NCBI RefSeq assembly: GCF_024979235.1
Contig: NZ_JANLCM010000001.1
Span: 1,798,001 to 1,862,000 of the forward strand
Length of the DNA: 64,000 bases
Direction of reading: 5' to 3'
From: Herbiconiux aconitum
GTDB lineage: Bacteria > Actinomycetota > Actinomycetes > Actinomycetales > Microbacteriaceae
The position numbers and the translations under genes are program-made. Below the pieces are notes generated by a model, which was not told the origin of the DNA, did not search any database, and saw nothing but the letters and a program-made list of their open reading frames with translations. Below are positions 1 through 9,647 of this stretch, piece after piece. The stretch's first letter is position 1. Each line of letters begins with the position of its first letter.

Positions 1-1
1 G

Positions 2-1084
2 ATCGACAAGCTGGTCGCCGCGGGCGTGCGCAACATCAAGGTGCGCTCCGTGCTGACCTGCGAGTCGGCCGTCGGTGTCTGCGCGACCTGCTACGGCCGG
101 TCGCTGGCCACCGGAAACCTCGTCGACATCGGAGAGGCCGTCGGCATCATCGCGGCCCAGTCGATCGGCGAGCCCGGAACCCAGCTCACGATGCGTACCT
201 TCCACACCGGTGGATCGGCTTCGGCCGACGACATCACGCAGGGTCTTCCCCGTGTGCAGGAGCTCTTCGAGGCACGCACCCCCAAGGGTGCGTCGCCCAT
301 CGTCGAGGCCGCCGGTCGCGTCACCATCGAAGACACCGACCGCAGCCGCAAGGTGATCCTCACGCCCGACAACGGCGACGAGCCGATCGCGTACCCGGTG
401 CTGAAGCGTGCCACCCTCCTCATCGAGGACGGGCAGCACGTGGAGCTCGGTGAGCAGCTCATCATCGGCGCCGTCGACCCGAAGGAAGTCCTTCGAGTCA
501 AGGGCGTGCGCGAGGTGCAGAAGCACCTCGTGGGCGGTGTCCAGGGCGTCTACCGTTCGCAGGGTGTGCCGATCCACGACAAGCACATCGAGGTCATCGT
601 CCGACAGATGCTCCGCAAGGTCACCGTCGTCGAGCACGGCGACACCGACCTGCTCCCCGGTGAGCTCGTCGACCGGTCGCGGTACACCGAGGTGAACCGC
701 GCCACGCTCGCCGAGGGCAAGAAGCCCGCATCGGCTCGTCAGGAGGTCATGGGTATCACCAAGGCGTCCCTCGCGACCGAGTCGTGGCTGTCGGCCGCGT
801 CATTCCAGGAGACCACGCGTGTTCTCACGCAGGCCGCCATGGAGGGCAAGTCCGACCCGCTGGTGGGCCTGAAGGAGAACGTGATCATCGGAAAGCTGAT
901 CCCGGCCGGAACCGGTCTCCAGAAGTACCGCAACGTCACCGTCGAGGCGACCGAAGAGGCCAAGGCCGAGCGCTACCCGAACCGCATCTTCACGGATGAC
1001 TCGGTGTTCTCGGAGGCGGACCTGTCGTTCGTCGACTTCGATTCGTTCTCGAGCGACGACTACACACCGGGTACCTACAACTAG
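2..1084 (+). CDS. rpoC: RNA polymerase subunit beta' (C-terminal part, 5' end outside window)
   Basis: The reading frame is open from the first full codon of the window and ends at the TAG at 1082-1084, so only the last ~360 residues are here. Beta' forms much of the catalytic core of RNA polymerase. The visible part begins with the second zinc-binding region (Cys residues in a [15 protein letters not shown] segment) and then the highly conserved [20 protein letters not shown] stretch, which includes the trigger loop. The C-terminal clamp and omega-binding region follow. Nothing is truncated at the 3' end. The usual actinobacterial partner rpoB would lie just upstream, outside the window. Confidence 0.98.
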   Translation: MDKLVAAGVRNIKVRSVLTCESAVGVCATCYGRSLATGNLVDIGEAVGIIAAQSIGEPGTQLTMRTFHTGGSASADDITQGLPRVQELFEARTPKGASPIVEAAGRVTIEDTDRSRKVILTPDNGDEPIAYPVLKRATLLIEDGQHVELGEQLIIGAVDPKEVLRVKGVREVQKHLVGGVQGVYRSQGVPIHDKHIEVIVRQMLRKVTVVEHGDTDLLPGELVDRSRYTEVNRATLAEGKKPASARQEVMGITKASLATESWLSAASFQETTRVLTQAAMEGKSDPLVGLKENVIIGKLIPAGTGLQKYRNVTVEATEEAKAERYPNRIFTDDSVFSEADLSFVDFDSFSSDDYTPGTYN

Positions 1085-1103
1085 TAGGCGACCGCGAACC
1101 AGG

Positions 1104-1130
1104 AGGGCCCTCGCCGTTGGCGGGGGCCCT
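1104..1130 (+). terminator. Hairpin terminator after rpoC
   Basis: A 12-bp stem (1104-1115 with 1119-1130, one G-T pair) closes on a 3-nt loop 20 bases after the rpoC stop. The T-run is poor, as is common in high-GC genomes. It probably ends the rpoBC transcript. Confidence 0.75.
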
Positions 1131-1186
1131 CACTCGTGTTTGAGGTTCGCAGACCCGCCGTGTGATAAATGAGTATACTTCGCTAA

Positions 1187-1936
1187 GTGACTATTGAGTT
1201 CGATGTCGCGGCGCTCCAAGCGCCCGTCAGTCGTGGCGACATTCGTCGATTCAGGGCTTCGAGCCGCGGCGGGGTTTCCAGTCGGAGCAGCACCGCCGGG
1301 ACTTTCACTCCCTTTCTCGTCTTCTGCTGCTTCATCCTTCTCGCGTTACCGATGGTTTCGTGGCTCGTCGATTGGTCAGGGGTTCGAGCGATCGGCCCGT
1401 TCGGAACGGTCGAGCTCTTCATTCTCACCGCAAGCGCAGCGGCAGCAATCATCGGTCTGACGGCGATCTGCGTCATTCCCCGCGGGCGGTGGCGTGCATG
1501 GAAGCGGCGGTTGCGCCTCTCGCGTCTGGCTGAGGCGAACCACTTCGCGTACACGATGGAAGCATCGATGCCCTCCAGCGGCTACCCGAGCATTCTCTTC
1601 GGCGTGCATCAAGTGAACGTTCTTATCGACAGGTTTCGCGTGCTCCGTGGGGATCGACTCGAGATCGGAAACCACCGCGGCGTAGATCGCGGAGTGACCG
1701 GCAATGCGTCTTACTCGAAGACGCGCGGGTACGTTTGCGTGAAGCTCGAACGGGCCGAACTTGACGGGGTCCTCCAGCAGGGGCGTGGACTCCGCTTCGA
1801 AGGCGCGCCCCTCGTCTTCGACGTCGAGGTCGTCGACGACCTCTTGTTCCTCCGTTCCTCGAAGGCATTCGCCTTCGAGGATTCCGCCACCTGGACCGAC
1901 CTGCAGCGGGTCGTCCGCGCTATCGGGGGTGGCTGA
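1187..1936 (+). CDS. Two-TM membrane protein of unknown function
   Basis: Predicted 249 aa and not recognised as a known family. Two hydrophobic helices are visible at about residues 39-60 and 70-97. A basic Arg-rich segment (RGRWRAWKRRLRLSRL) follows, then a soluble C-terminal domain of ~130 residues with alternating beta-like segments. A type II-like topology with a cytoplasmic C-terminal domain is plausible. The start is GTG 1187: a TATACT -10 box lies at 1174-1179, 7 nt upstream, and there is no Shine-Dalgarno sequence, so the mRNA is probably leaderless. Base composition is less GC-rich than the flanking core genes, which suggests a more recent or poorly expressed gene. Confidence 0.7.
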   Translation: MTIEFDVAALQAPVSRGDIRRFRASSRGGVSSRSSTAGTFTPFLVFCCFILLALPMVSWLVDWSGVRAIGPFGTVELFILTASAAAAIIGLTAICVIPRGRWRAWKRRLRLSRLAEANHFAYTMEASMPSSGYPSILFGVHQVNVLIDRFRVLRGDRLEIGNHRGVDRGVTGNASYSKTRGYVCVKLERAELDGVLQQGRGLRFEGAPLVFDVEVVDDLLFLRSSKAFAFEDSATWTDLQRVVRAIGGG

Positions 1937-2006
1937 AACTCCGATCCCGCTCGCTCGCCCGGCGCGCGTCCCCACCCCCAGGCCGGTCCCGTTGTAGCGT
2001 GGCGCC

Positions 2007-3062
2007 ATGAGCACCGACGATCGTCAGGAAGACCGCCCGGAATTCCCTGTGCAGGGGGAAGGCGAGGCCGCGCCCGCCACACCTCCGCTGCCTGATCTGC
2101 CCGCGTGGGAGGCCCCCGCTGCCGACGAGACGGGTGCGGATGCGCCGAGCGAGCGCACCGAGGTCACGGAGCGCGTGGAGGTCGTCGACGTGATCGAGAC
2201 CGATAGCGCCGCTCGCGAGCCGCTGGGCGGCCCCTACGTCGTCACGGATCACGCTCCCGTCGCCGAGCAGGCCACGGCCGCCTACGAGCGTCAGCCGGTG
2301 GGTGGCCCCGCGGTGACGTCGTCCGAGCCCACGTCGGCCTTCACCGACCCGCAGCAGACCCGCACGCCCTATCCCGCCGCCGCCTTCGCTCCCGCGCCGC
2401 CCGCGGCCGCAGCGATGGCCGGTGCCGCCTACCCGCCGCCTTACCAGCCCGTGCCGCAGCCGCTCGTATCGACGCCCCCCGCCCCCCGCGGCAACCGCGG
2501 CGGCGGCTCGCTGATCGCGCTCGTCGGAACCGTCGCCTTCGCGGTGGTCTACGCCGCGGTCGCCTTCGTCATCATCTCGGTGAACGTGCAGCCCGACGCG
2601 TACGTCTCGGCGTTCTCGTCGTTCCTTCTCAGCGCCGCGTTCATCGTGCCGGTCGTCGTCTTCGCGATCTCGCTCATCCTGATCGTTCTGATCGTCAACC
2701 GCGCCGGCTGGTGGGCCTACGTGCTCGGTGGCTTCCTGGTGGCAGTGCTGGTCTACTTCGCCGGCATCGCGGGGGCGCTTATCCACGTGCAGGCCTGGAC
2801 CTGGCAGCCGCAGGAGCAGTTCGACTTCGTACGCTCGCTCACGATGGACCCGCTGACTCTCGCCGGGGCGATCGTCGCGCGCGAAGCCTCGATCTGGACG
2901 GGCGCCTGGATCGCTGCGCGCGGTCGCAAGATGAAGGCCCGCACCGTCGCCGACCGCGAGGAGTACGAGCGCAACCAGGAGGCTGCCACATCGGCGCCCG
3001 CCTACACGGCACCGGCGGAGTCGGGCTACCCGGAGCCGCAGGCACCCGTCACGACCTGGTAA
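2007..3062 (+). CDS. Membrane protein with long Pro/Ala/Glu-rich N-terminal region
   Basis: Predicted 351 aa with no recognised function. The first ~160 residues are low-complexity, acidic and then Pro/Ala-rich, probably disordered and cytoplasmic. The rest holds three clear hydrophobic helices (about 167-193, 206-230 and 234-260) and a fourth weaker one near 284-300, followed by a short polar tail. ATG 2007 is preceded by TAGCGT (1995-2000) with a 6-nt gap and no ribosome-binding site, the leaderless pattern seen repeatedly in this window. Proteins of this layout are common near rpl/rps operons in Microbacteriaceae, but I cannot assign a role. Confidence 0.75.
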   Translation: MSTDDRQEDRPEFPVQGEGEAAPATPPLPDLPAWEAPAADETGADAPSERTEVTERVEVVDVIETDSAAREPLGGPYVVTDHAPVAEQATAAYERQPVGGPAVTSSEPTSAFTDPQQTRTPYPAAAFAPAPPAAAAMAGAAYPPPYQPVPQPLVSTPPAPRGNRGGGSLIALVGTVAFAVVYAAVAFVIISVNVQPDAYVSAFSSFLLSAAFIVPVVVFAISLILIVLIVNRAGWWAYVLGGFLVAVLVYFAGIAGALIHVQAWTWQPQEQFDFVRSLTMDPLTLAGAIVAREASIWTGAWIAARGRKMKARTVADREEYERNQEAATSAPAYTAPAESGYPEPQAPVTTW

Positions 3063-3110
3063 GATCCTGAGGTCCGCGTTGCCGGTCGTGGAGCTGCGGC
3101 TCCTCGGCAT

Positions 3111-3139
3111 TTGACCCAGATGGGTCAAGAGGCTAGAAT
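3111..3139 (+). promoter_or_regulatory. str operon promoter with overlapping 18-bp palindrome
   Basis: The -35 box TTGACC (3111-3116) and the -10 box TAGAAT (3134-3139) are separated by exactly 17 nt, a near-consensus housekeeping promoter. The -35 box lies in the palindrome TTGACCCA-GA-TGGGTCAA (3111-3128), which has perfect 8-bp arms. Transcription would start near 3146. That leaves a leader of about 215 nt (to 3360) before rpsL in which I see no convincing gene. Confidence 0.75.
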
Positions 3140-3360
3140 TTTCCGGGTGTGTGCATACTTGCATGCCCAGATTTTCGAGCGAAGCCAGACTGAGAAGTCT
3201 CCACTGCTCTTCCAACCAGCGATACCAGAGCCATTTTGTACCGCCGGTGGATCCAAGCGAACTCGACACGCCCGTAACGGCGTGTGCGGATCGTGAACGA
3301 ACGGGTACCGGATGTCCGTGCCCGACCAACACTGTGCAGTACGAATACAAGGAGTAAGTA

Positions 3361-3735
3361 GTGCCAACCATTCAGCAGTTGGTCCGAAAGGGTCGCACCC
3401 CGAAGGTCACCAAGACCAAGGCGCCCGCCCTCAAGGCCAACCCCCAGCAGCGCGGCGTGTGCACCCGTGTGTACACCACCACCCCCAAGAAGCCGAACTC
3501 CGCGCTTCGTAAGGTCGCCCGTGTCAAGCTGTCGAACGGCACCGAGGTCACCGCTTACATCCCCGGTGAGGGCCACAACCTGCAGGAGCACTCGATGGTG
3601 CTCGTCCGCGGCGGTCGTGTGAAAGACCTCCCCGGTGTTCGCTACAAGATCATCCGCGGCGCGCTCGACACGCAGGCCGTGAAGAACCGCAAGCAGGCTC
3701 GCAGCCGTTACGGCGCGAAGATGGAGAAGAAGTAA
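3361..3735 (+). CDS. rpsL: 30S ribosomal protein S12
   Basis: S12 sits at the decoding centre of the 30S subunit and helps control tRNA selection. The 124-aa product has the standard actinobacterial length. It carries the [13 protein letters not shown] loop and the [12 protein letters not shown] loop, whose lysines are the classic streptomycin-resistance positions; both are lysine here, i.e. the streptomycin-sensitive form. GTG 3361 is chosen because AAGGAG (3349-3354) lies 6 nt upstream. It is the first gene of the str operon. Its stop overlaps the rpsG start by one base (TAATG). Confidence 0.98.
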   Translation: MPTIQQLVRKGRTPKVTKTKAPALKANPQQRGVCTRVYTTTPKKPNSALRKVARVKLSNGTEVTAYIPGEGHNLQEHSMVLVRGGRVKDLPGVRYKIIRGALDTQAVKNRKQARSRYGAKMEKK

Positions 3736-4205
3736 TGCCTCGCAAGGGTCCCGCCCCGAAGCGTCCCGTTGTCGCCGACCCGGTCTACGGTGCTCCGGTC
3801 GTCAGCCAGCTGGTCAACAAGATCCTCCTCGACGGCAAGAAGGCCACTGCTGAGCGCATCGTCTACGAAGCTCTCGAAGGTGTCGCCTCGAAGAACGGCC
3901 AGGATGCCGTCGTCACGCTGAAGAAGGCACTCGACAACGTGCGCCCGACTCTCGAGGTGCGCAGCCGCCGCGTCGGTGGTTCGACCTACCAGGTGCCGAT
4001 CGAGGTCAAGCCTCACCGCGCCAACACCCTCGCACTGCGCTGGCTCACCTCCTACGCGAAGGCCCGCCGCGAGAAGACGATGACCGAGCGTCTCACCAAC
4101 GAGATCCTCGACGCGTCGAACGGTCTGGGCGCCGCTGTCAAGCGTCGCGAAGACACCCACAAGATGGCCGAGTCGAACAAGGCATTCGCCCACTACCGCT
4201 GGTAG
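3735..4205 (+). CDS. rpsG: 30S ribosomal protein S7
   Basis: S7 (156 aa, usual length) nucleates the head of the 30S subunit and contacts the E-site tRNA. The [11 protein letters not shown]-terminus and the [13 protein letters not shown] motif are diagnostic. The start overlaps the rpsL stop (TAATG), so the two are translationally coupled. In E. coli S7 represses its own operon; whether it does so here cannot be read from the sequence. fusA follows after 42 nt. Confidence 0.98.
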   Translation: MPRKGPAPKRPVVADPVYGAPVVSQLVNKILLDGKKATAERIVYEALEGVASKNGQDAVVTLKKALDNVRPTLEVRSRRVGGSTYQVPIEVKPHRANTLALRWLTSYAKARREKTMTERLTNEILDASNGLGAAVKRREDTHKMAESNKAFAHYRW

Positions 4206-4247
4206 TCGCTCGCCCTCTTTTTCACCCTTACTTTTCGGAGGATATCC

Positions 4248-6362
4248 GTGGCACAGGACGTGCTCACCGACCTGAACAAGGTCCGCAACATCGGCATCAT
4301 GGCTCACATCGATGCCGGCAAGACCACCACCACCGAGCGCATCCTGTTCTACACGGGCATCACCCACAAGATCGGTGAGGTGCACGACGGCGCCGCGACG
4401 ATGGACTGGATGGCGCAGGAGCAGGAGCGTGGCATCACGATCACCTCTGCTGCGACGACCTGTTTCTGGAACAAGAACCAGATCAACATCATCGACACCC
4501 CGGGTCACGTCGACTTCACCGTCGAGGTGGAGCGTTCGCTCCGCGTGCTCGACGGCGCAGTGGCCGTGTTCGACGGCAAGGAGGGCGTTGAGCCCCAGTC
4601 CGAGACCGTGTGGCGTCAGGCCGACAAGTACAACGTGCCGCGCATCTGCTTCGTCAACAAGATGGACAAGCTCGGCGCCGACTTCTACTTCACGGTCGAC
4701 ACGATCATCAACCGCCTGGGCGCCAAGCCCCTCGTGATCCAGCTCCCCATCGGTGCTGAGTCGAGCTTCGAGGGTGTCGTCGACCTGGTCGAGATGCGCG
4801 CGCTCACCTGGCGCGGCGACTCCAAGGGTGACGTCGCGCTCGGTGCGAAGTACGAGATCGAAGAGATCCCGGCCGACCTCAAGGAGAAGGCCGACGAGTA
4901 CCGTCAGGTGCTCCTCGAGACCGTCGCCGAGACCGATGACGCGCTGCTCGAGAAGTTCTTCGGCGGTGAGGAGCTGTCGGTCGCCGAGATCAAGGGCGCC
5001 ATCCGCAAGCTCACCGTCAACAGCGAGATCTACCCCGTGCTGTGCGGTTCTGCGTTCAAAAACCGTGGTGTGCAGCCGATGCTGGATGCTGTGGTCGACT
5101 ACCTGCCGAGCCCGCTCGACGTGCCTGCGACCGAGGGTCACGACATCCGTGACGAAGAGGTCGTCGTGGAGCGTCACCCCGACCCGAAGGACCCGTTCGC
5201 GGCCCTCGCGTTCAAGGTCGCGGTTCACCCCTTCTTCGGTCGACTGACCTACATCCGCGTGTACTCGGGTCACCTCGACTCCGGCGGCCAGGTCATGAAC
5301 TCGACCAAGGGCAAGAAGGAGCGCATCGGCAAGATCTTCCAGATGCACTCAAACAAGGAGAACCCGGTCGACTCGGTCACCGCCGGCCACATCTACGCGG
5401 TCATCGGCCTGAAGGACACCACCACCGGTGACACCCTGTCCGACCCGTCGAACCAGGTCGTCCTCGAGTCGATGACGTTCCCGGAGCCGGTCATCGAGGT
5501 CGCGATCGAGCCGAAGACGAAGGCTGACCAGGAGAAGCTGGGTGTCGCCATCCAGAAGCTCGCTGAAGAAGACCCGACCTTCCGCACCGAGCAGAACCAG
5601 GAGACCGGTCAGACGGTCATCAAGGGAATGGGCGAGCTCCACCTCGACATCCTGGTCGACCGCATGAAGCGCGAGTTCAACGTCGAGGCGAACGTCGGCA
5701 AGCCCCAGGTGGCTTACCGCGAGACGATCCGCAAGACCGTCGAGCGCCACGACTTCACGCACAAGAAGCAGACCGGTGGTTCGGGCCAGTTCGCGAAGAT
5801 CCAGATCGCGATCGAGCCTCTCGAGGTCACGGCCGACAAGACGTACGAGTTCGTGAACAAGGTCACCGGTGGCCGCGTTCCGCGCGAGTACATCCCCTCG
5901 GTCGACGCCGGAATCCAGGATGCGCTGCAGGTCGGCGTGCTCGCCGGATACCCCATGGTCGGGGTCAAGGCGAGCCTGCTCGATGGCGCCTCGCACGATG
6001 TCGACTCCTCGGAGATGGCGTTCAAGATCGCCGGCTCGATGGCGTTCAAGGAAGCGGCCCGCAAGGCCAACCCCGTTCTGCTCGAGCCGCTGATGGCCGT
6101 CGAGGTGCGCACGCCCGAGGAGTACATGGGCGACGTCATCGGCGACCTGAACTCCCGCCGTGGTCAGATCCAGTCGATGGAAGACGCCCAGGGCGTCAAG
6201 GTCGTCCGGGCACACGTCCCGCTGTCGGAGATGTTCGGCTACATCGGTGACCTGAGGTCGAAGACCTCGGGCCGCGCGGTGTACTCGATGGCCTTCGAAA
6301 GCTACGCCGAGGTCCCGAAGGCTGTGGCCGACGAGATCATCCAGAAGAACAAGGGCGAGTAG
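4248..6362 (+). CDS. fusA: Elongation factor G
   Basis: A ribosomal translocase GTPase of 704 aa, the full length of the family. The G domain shows the P-loop AHIDAGKT (residues 19-26), DTPGHVDF (83-90) and [10 protein letters not shown]. Domains II to V follow, with [10 protein letters not shown] in the C-terminal half. The start is GTG 4248, preceded by a CGGAGGA ribosome-binding site. It lies between rpsG and tuf, the conserved str order. Only one EF-G copy is present in the window. Confidence 0.98.
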   Translation: MAQDVLTDLNKVRNIGIMAHIDAGKTTTTERILFYTGITHKIGEVHDGAATMDWMAQEQERGITITSAATTCFWNKNQINIIDTPGHVDFTVEVERSLRVLDGAVAVFDGKEGVEPQSETVWRQADKYNVPRICFVNKMDKLGADFYFTVDTIINRLGAKPLVIQLPIGAESSFEGVVDLVEMRALTWRGDSKGDVALGAKYEIEEIPADLKEKADEYRQVLLETVAETDDALLEKFFGGEELSVAEIKGAIRKLTVNSEIYPVLCGSAFKNRGVQPMLDAVVDYLPSPLDVPATEGHDIRDEEVVVERHPDPKDPFAALAFKVAVHPFFGRLTYIRVYSGHLDSGGQVMNSTKGKKERIGKIFQMHSNKENPVDSVTAGHIYAVIGLKDTTTGDTLSDPSNQVVLESMTFPEPVIEVAIEPKTKADQEKLGVAIQKLAEEDPTFRTEQNQETGQTVIKGMGELHLDILVDRMKREFNVEANVGKPQVAYRETIRKTVERHDFTHKKQTGGSGQFAKIQIAIEPLEVTADKTYEFVNKVTGGRVPREYIPSVDAGIQDALQVGVLAGYPMVGVKASLLDGASHDVDSSEMAFKIAGSMAFKEAARKANPVLLEPLMAVEVRTPEEYMGDVIGDLNSRRGQIQSMEDAQGVKVVRAHVPLSEMFGYIGDLRSKTSGRAVYSMAFESYAEVPKAVADEIIQKNKGE

Positions 6363-6394
6363 CACCCGAGTTCTGCGGGCCTCGTAGGTTCGCG

Positions 6395-6400
6395 TAAAAT
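6395..6400 (+). promoter_or_regulatory. Probable internal promoter for tuf (-10 box)
   Basis: TAAAAT at 6395-6400 lies in the 114-nt fusA-tuf gap, with only a weak -35 candidate (TTCTGC, 6371-6376). A separate tuf promoter would fit the high demand for EF-Tu. AGGAGG at 6466-6471 is the tuf ribosome-binding site. Confidence 0.45.
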
Positions 6401-6476
6401 ATCAACAAACCCCCGCCTGATTCCGGATGCAATCCAGCACCCGTGACTCCGGCATGAGAGTCCTGAGGAGGACCTA

Positions 6477-7670
6477 GTGGCTAAGGCCAAGTTCGAGCGG
6501 ACCAAGCCGCACGTCAACATCGGAACGATCGGTCACGTTGACCACGGTAAGACCACTCTTACCGCTGCCATCTCGAAGGTCCTGGCGGACAAGTTCCCGT
6601 CGGCGACCAACGTTCAGCGCGACTTCGCGTCGATCGACTCCGCTCCTGAGGAGCGCCAGCGCGGCATCACCATCAACATCTCGCACGTCGAGTACGAGAC
6701 GCCCAAGCGTCACTACGCTCACGTCGACGCCCCTGGTCACGCCGACTACATCAAGAACATGATCACCGGTGCTGCTCAGATGGACGGCGCGATCCTCGTG
6801 GTCGCCGCCACCGACGGCCCGATGGCTCAGACCCGTGAGCACGTTCTGCTCGCGAAGCAGGTCGGCGTGCCCTACCTGCTCGTGGCGCTGAACAAGGCCG
6901 ACATGGTCGACGACGAGGAGATCCTGGAGCTCGTCGAGCTCGAGGTTCGCGAGCTGCTCGCGAGCCAGAACTTCGATGGCGACAACGCCCCCGTCGTTCG
7001 CGTCTCCGGTCTCAAGGCTCTCGAGGGTGACGAGAAGTGGACCCAGTCCATCCTCGACCTGATGGACGCCGTCGACGAGTCGATCCCCGACCCGATCCGC
7101 GACAAGGACAAGCCGTTCCTCATGCCGATCGAGGACGTCTTCACGATCACCGGTCGTGGAACCGTCGTCACGGGCCGCGCCGAGCGTGGAACCCTCGCCA
7201 TCAACTCCGAGGTCGAGATCGTCGGCATCCGCCCGACGCAGAAGACCACGGTCACCGGTATCGAGATGTTCCACAAGCAGCTCGACGAGGCATGGGCCGG
7301 CGAGAACTGTGGTCTGCTCCTCCGCGGCACCAAGCGCGAGGACGTGGAGCGCGGTCAGGTCGTCGTCAAGCCGGGTTCGGTCACGCCGCACACCGACTTC
7401 GAGGGCACCGCCTACATCCTGTCGAAGGATGAGGGTGGCCGTCACAACCCGTTCTACACGAACTACCGTCCGCAGTTCTACTTCCGCACCACGGACGTCA
7501 CCGGCGTCATCACGCTGCCCGAGGGCACCGAGATGGTCATGCCCGGCGACACCACCGACATCTCGGTCGCGCTGATCCAGCCGATCGCGATGGAAGAGGG
7601 ACTCGGCTTCGCGATCCGTGAGGGTGGCCGCACCGTCGGTGCCGGTACCGTCACCAAGATCAACAAGTAA
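6477..7670 (+). CDS. tuf: Elongation factor Tu
   Basis: A GTPase that delivers aminoacyl-tRNA to the ribosome; 397 aa, the normal length. The G domain has GHVDHGKT (residues 19-26), DAPGH (84-88) and NKAD near 139; the two beta-barrel domains follow and the protein ends in TVTKINK. The start is GTG 6477 with AGGAGG 5 nt upstream. It is the last gene of the str operon and is followed by a textbook terminator. The codon usage is highly biased, as expected of a very abundant protein. Confidence 0.98.
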   Translation: MAKAKFERTKPHVNIGTIGHVDHGKTTLTAAISKVLADKFPSATNVQRDFASIDSAPEERQRGITINISHVEYETPKRHYAHVDAPGHADYIKNMITGAAQMDGAILVVAATDGPMAQTREHVLLAKQVGVPYLLVALNKADMVDDEEILELVELEVRELLASQNFDGDNAPVVRVSGLKALEGDEKWTQSILDLMDAVDESIPDPIRDKDKPFLMPIEDVFTITGRGTVVTGRAERGTLAINSEVEIVGIRPTQKTTVTGIEMFHKQLDEAWAGENCGLLLRGTKREDVERGQVVVKPGSVTPHTDFEGTAYILSKDEGGRHNPFYTNYRPQFYFRTTDVTGVITLPEGTEMVMPGDTTDISVALIQPIAMEEGLGFAIREGGRTVGAGTVTKINK

Positions 7671-7690
7671 CACTCCGCACCACACGCATC

Positions 7691-7719
7691 AGGGTCGCGC
7701 CTTCGGGCGCGGCCCTTTT
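7691..7719 (+). terminator. Rho-independent terminator after tuf
   Basis: An 11-bp stem (7691-7701 with 7706-7716) is closed by a TTCG tetraloop and runs into TTTT (7716-7719). It ends the str operon. Confidence 0.9.
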
Positions 7720-7752
7720 GCTTTGCCGGGACTCCTCAAACCGTAGCAAAAA

Positions 7753-7772
7753 CGAGGAAACCTCGATACAAT
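7753..7772 (+). promoter_or_regulatory. Promoter/operator region of the HSP90-like gene
   Basis: A -10 box TACAAT (7767-7772) lies 7 nt before a GTG at 7780, the leaderless spacing used elsewhere in this window. Directly upstream is the perfect inverted repeat CGAGG-AAA-CCTCG (7753-7765), which would fall in the -35/-10 spacer and could be a repressor site. No good -35 box is seen. Confidence 0.45.
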
Positions 7773-7779
7773 TGCCGCC

Positions 7780-7800
7780 GTGAATGGATTCTCCGCGTGA
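7780..7800 (+). CDS. Putative leaderless 6-codon leader ORF (MNGFSA)
   Basis: GTG-AAT-GGA-TTC-TCC-GCG-TGA starts 7 nt behind the TACAAT -10 box, exactly where leaderless starts occur in this window. Its TGA (7798-7800) overlaps both the GTG (7797) and the ATG (7800) of the HSP90-like gene. Ribosomes finishing it could re-initiate directly on the main ORF. It is too short for statistical support; the case rests on position alone. Confidence 0.35.
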   Translation: MNGFSA

Positions 7801-9647
7801 TGGCAGGTCGGCCCTTCCATGTCGATCTGGGAGGCATGATCGACCTTCTGAGTCGGCACATCTACTCAAGCCCTCACGTCTTCTTGCGGGAGCTGCTGCA
7901 GAACGCTCGCGATGCGATGGTGGCTCGGGGCGAATGGGACTCCCGCGAAGGCCTGCAGCCGAGCGTGTCCGGGAGGGGTGTGCTCGTGCTCCCGTGCCGC
8001 CCGGGCCAGTCCGAGTTCGCAGTCATCGACGACGGTATCGGTCTGACCATCGACGAAGTCGAAGAGCTCCTGGCGACGGTTGGGAGCAGCTCCAAGCGCG
8101 ACATGTTCGAGTTGCCCCATCGGGACTATCTCGGTCAATTCGGAATCGGGCTGCTGAGTTGTTTCATGGTCTCAGACCGCATCTCGGTGACGACGCGTTC
8201 TGCCAAAGGCGGGTCGGCCGTGCAATGGGTGGGCAGCACCGACGGCACGTTTACGGTCCGCCGCCTGTCCACCGCAGAATCTGCTCGGCGGCGCATCGGA
8301 ACCGAAGTGCGCCTGATCCCCTCTGCCGATCCGTCGATGTCGCTCGATTCGGAGACCGTAACGGCACTCGTTCGACGCTACGCACGGTTCCTCGACGTGC
8401 CGATCCTGGTCGAAGATGCGCAAGGTCGGCACGTGGAGGTCAATCAGCACCCGGTGTTCATTGATGAGATCACGGCCGGGAATCGAGAAGCCATCGAGGC
8501 CTTCGGACGTGGATTCATCGGTGCGACCCCCTTCGACATGGTGAGTCTGCGTGCACCGTCGACGTCGACGCGCGGAGTCGCCTTCATTCTCCCGTTCGCC
8601 CAGCCGCCAGGTTCGCGGCGGTCGGGAGCCGTTCATCTCGGTGGAATGCTGGTGTCGGAGCGCTCGGAGGAATTGACTCCGAATTGGCTGGTCTTCGCCA
8701 GGGTGTGCGTGGATTCCGACGGACTCACACCGACCGCGTCTCGAGAGCAATTGGTCGAGAACGACGCTCTTCTCGAGACGAGGAACGCCATCGGGGCAGC
8801 TGTCAGGGAGTGGATTCTCGAACTCGCCGCCGAAAGGCCCAGGAGGTTCGCCGAGTTCGTGTCCATCCACGAGATGTCGCTCAAGGGAGTCGCGCTGCAC
8901 GACGACGAGTTCGCCCGGTGCCTCCTGCCGCACCTTGCGTTCGAGACATCGTCCGGCCGCATGGAACTCGGCGACCTGCTCGGAGGCGTGATCCGATACG
9001 CGCATACCGTCGACGAATTCCGTCAGGTCGCCCCACTGATGCCCTTGGGCCGGCCGATCCTGAACGCAGGCCACGCGTACGACGTCGAGATTCTCGAGCG
9101 GGCTCCGGCGTTGTTCGCCGGGACCACTCTCGAGACGGTCACAGCGAAGAGCGAGAGCGAACGGTTCGGAACGCCGCCAGCCTCCGACCGTCAGCGCGTT
9201 CTCCGACTGGTCGAGCGCGCCGGGGCCGTCCTCTCCGACTCCCAGGTCGCCGTGATCGTAAGGCTGTTCGAACCGTCCGAGGTGGCTGCGCTGTCGGTTC
9301 ACGACGCCGGAGCAGTTCGACGGGCCGAACTCGAGGGCGCGCGATCGGTGTCCGACGATCTCTGGAAAGACGTTCTCGATCGAGTCGACGCGATCGCCCT
9401 GGACATTGCCGGACCACCACTGCGATCCGGATTGCAGCTCTGCCTCAACTGGAACAATCAGATCGTGCGGTCGCTCGCCGAGATGAGCGACCGGGCGGCG
9501 TTCGAGGAGGCCGTGCGTCTTCTCAATCTGCAAGCCGTCTTGGCGAGTCATCGGCCGCTGAGGCCTGTCGATCGAGCGATGGTTGCGAGGTCTTTCACCG
9601 CGATTCTCCAGCGGACCATTGCGCCTGGCACAGGGAGGCCCCGGTGA
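7797..9647 (+). CDS. HSP90-family (GHKL) ATPase, HtpG-like
   Basis: Predicted 616 aa, close to the ~620 aa of bacterial HtpG, but divergent. The N-terminal ATP-binding domain keeps the Bergerat motifs: FLRELLQNARDA (Glu32 and Asn36), VIDDGIGL (78-83) and YLGQFGIGLLSCF (111-123). The middle and C-terminal domains align only loosely with HtpG, and there is no MEEVD-type tail. Actinobacteria often carry such a protein, annotated simply as HSP90 family. The start is GTG 7797 or ATG 7800, both overlapping the stop of the tiny leader ORF; there is no Shine-Dalgarno sequence. Its TGA overlaps the GTG of the next gene (GTGA), so the two are co-translated. The client proteins are unknown. Confidence 0.85.
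   Translation: MMAGRPFHVDLGGMIDLLSRHIYSSPHVFLRELLQNARDAMVARGEWDSREGLQPSVSGRGVLVLPCRPGQSEFAVIDDGIGLTIDEVEELLATVGSSSKRDMFELPHRDYLGQFGIGLLSCFMVSDRISVTTRSAKGGSAVQWVGSTDGTFTVRRLSTAESARRRIGTEVRLIPSADPSMSLDSETVTALVRRYARFLDVPILVEDAQGRHVEVNQHPVFIDEITAGNREAIEAFGRGFIGATPFDMVSLRAPSTSTRGVAFILPFAQPPGSRRSGAVHLGGMLVSERSEELTPNWLVFARVCVDSDGLTPTASREQLVENDALLETRNAIGAAVREWILELAAERPRRFAEFVSIHEMSLKGVALHDDEFARCLLPHLAFETSSGRMELGDLLGGVIRYAHTVDEFRQVAPLMPLGRPILNAGHAYDVEILERAPALFAGTTLETVTAKSESERFGTPPASDRQRVLRLVERAGAVLSDSQVAVIVRLFEPSEVAALSVHDAGAVRRAELEGARSVSDDLWKDVLDRVDAIALDIAGPPLRSGLQLCLNWNNQIVRSLAEMSDRAAFEEAVRLLNLQAVLASHRPLRPVDRAMVARSFTAILQRTIAPGTGRPR

Noticed and set aside
3708..5348. 546-codon minus-strand frame opposite rpsG and fusA
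   Set aside because: Antisense shadow of highly biased ribosomal genes.
7716..7751. TTTTGCT/AGCAAAA inverted repeat after tuf
   Set aside because: The left arm is the terminator T-run and the arms are 22 nt apart; pairing is probably accidental.
8684..9643. Upstream extension of the helical-repeat protein inside the HSP90-like gene
   Set aside because: It overlaps a recognisable ATPase in a different frame and is Arg-rich junk; the GTGA overlap at 9644 gives a natural start.
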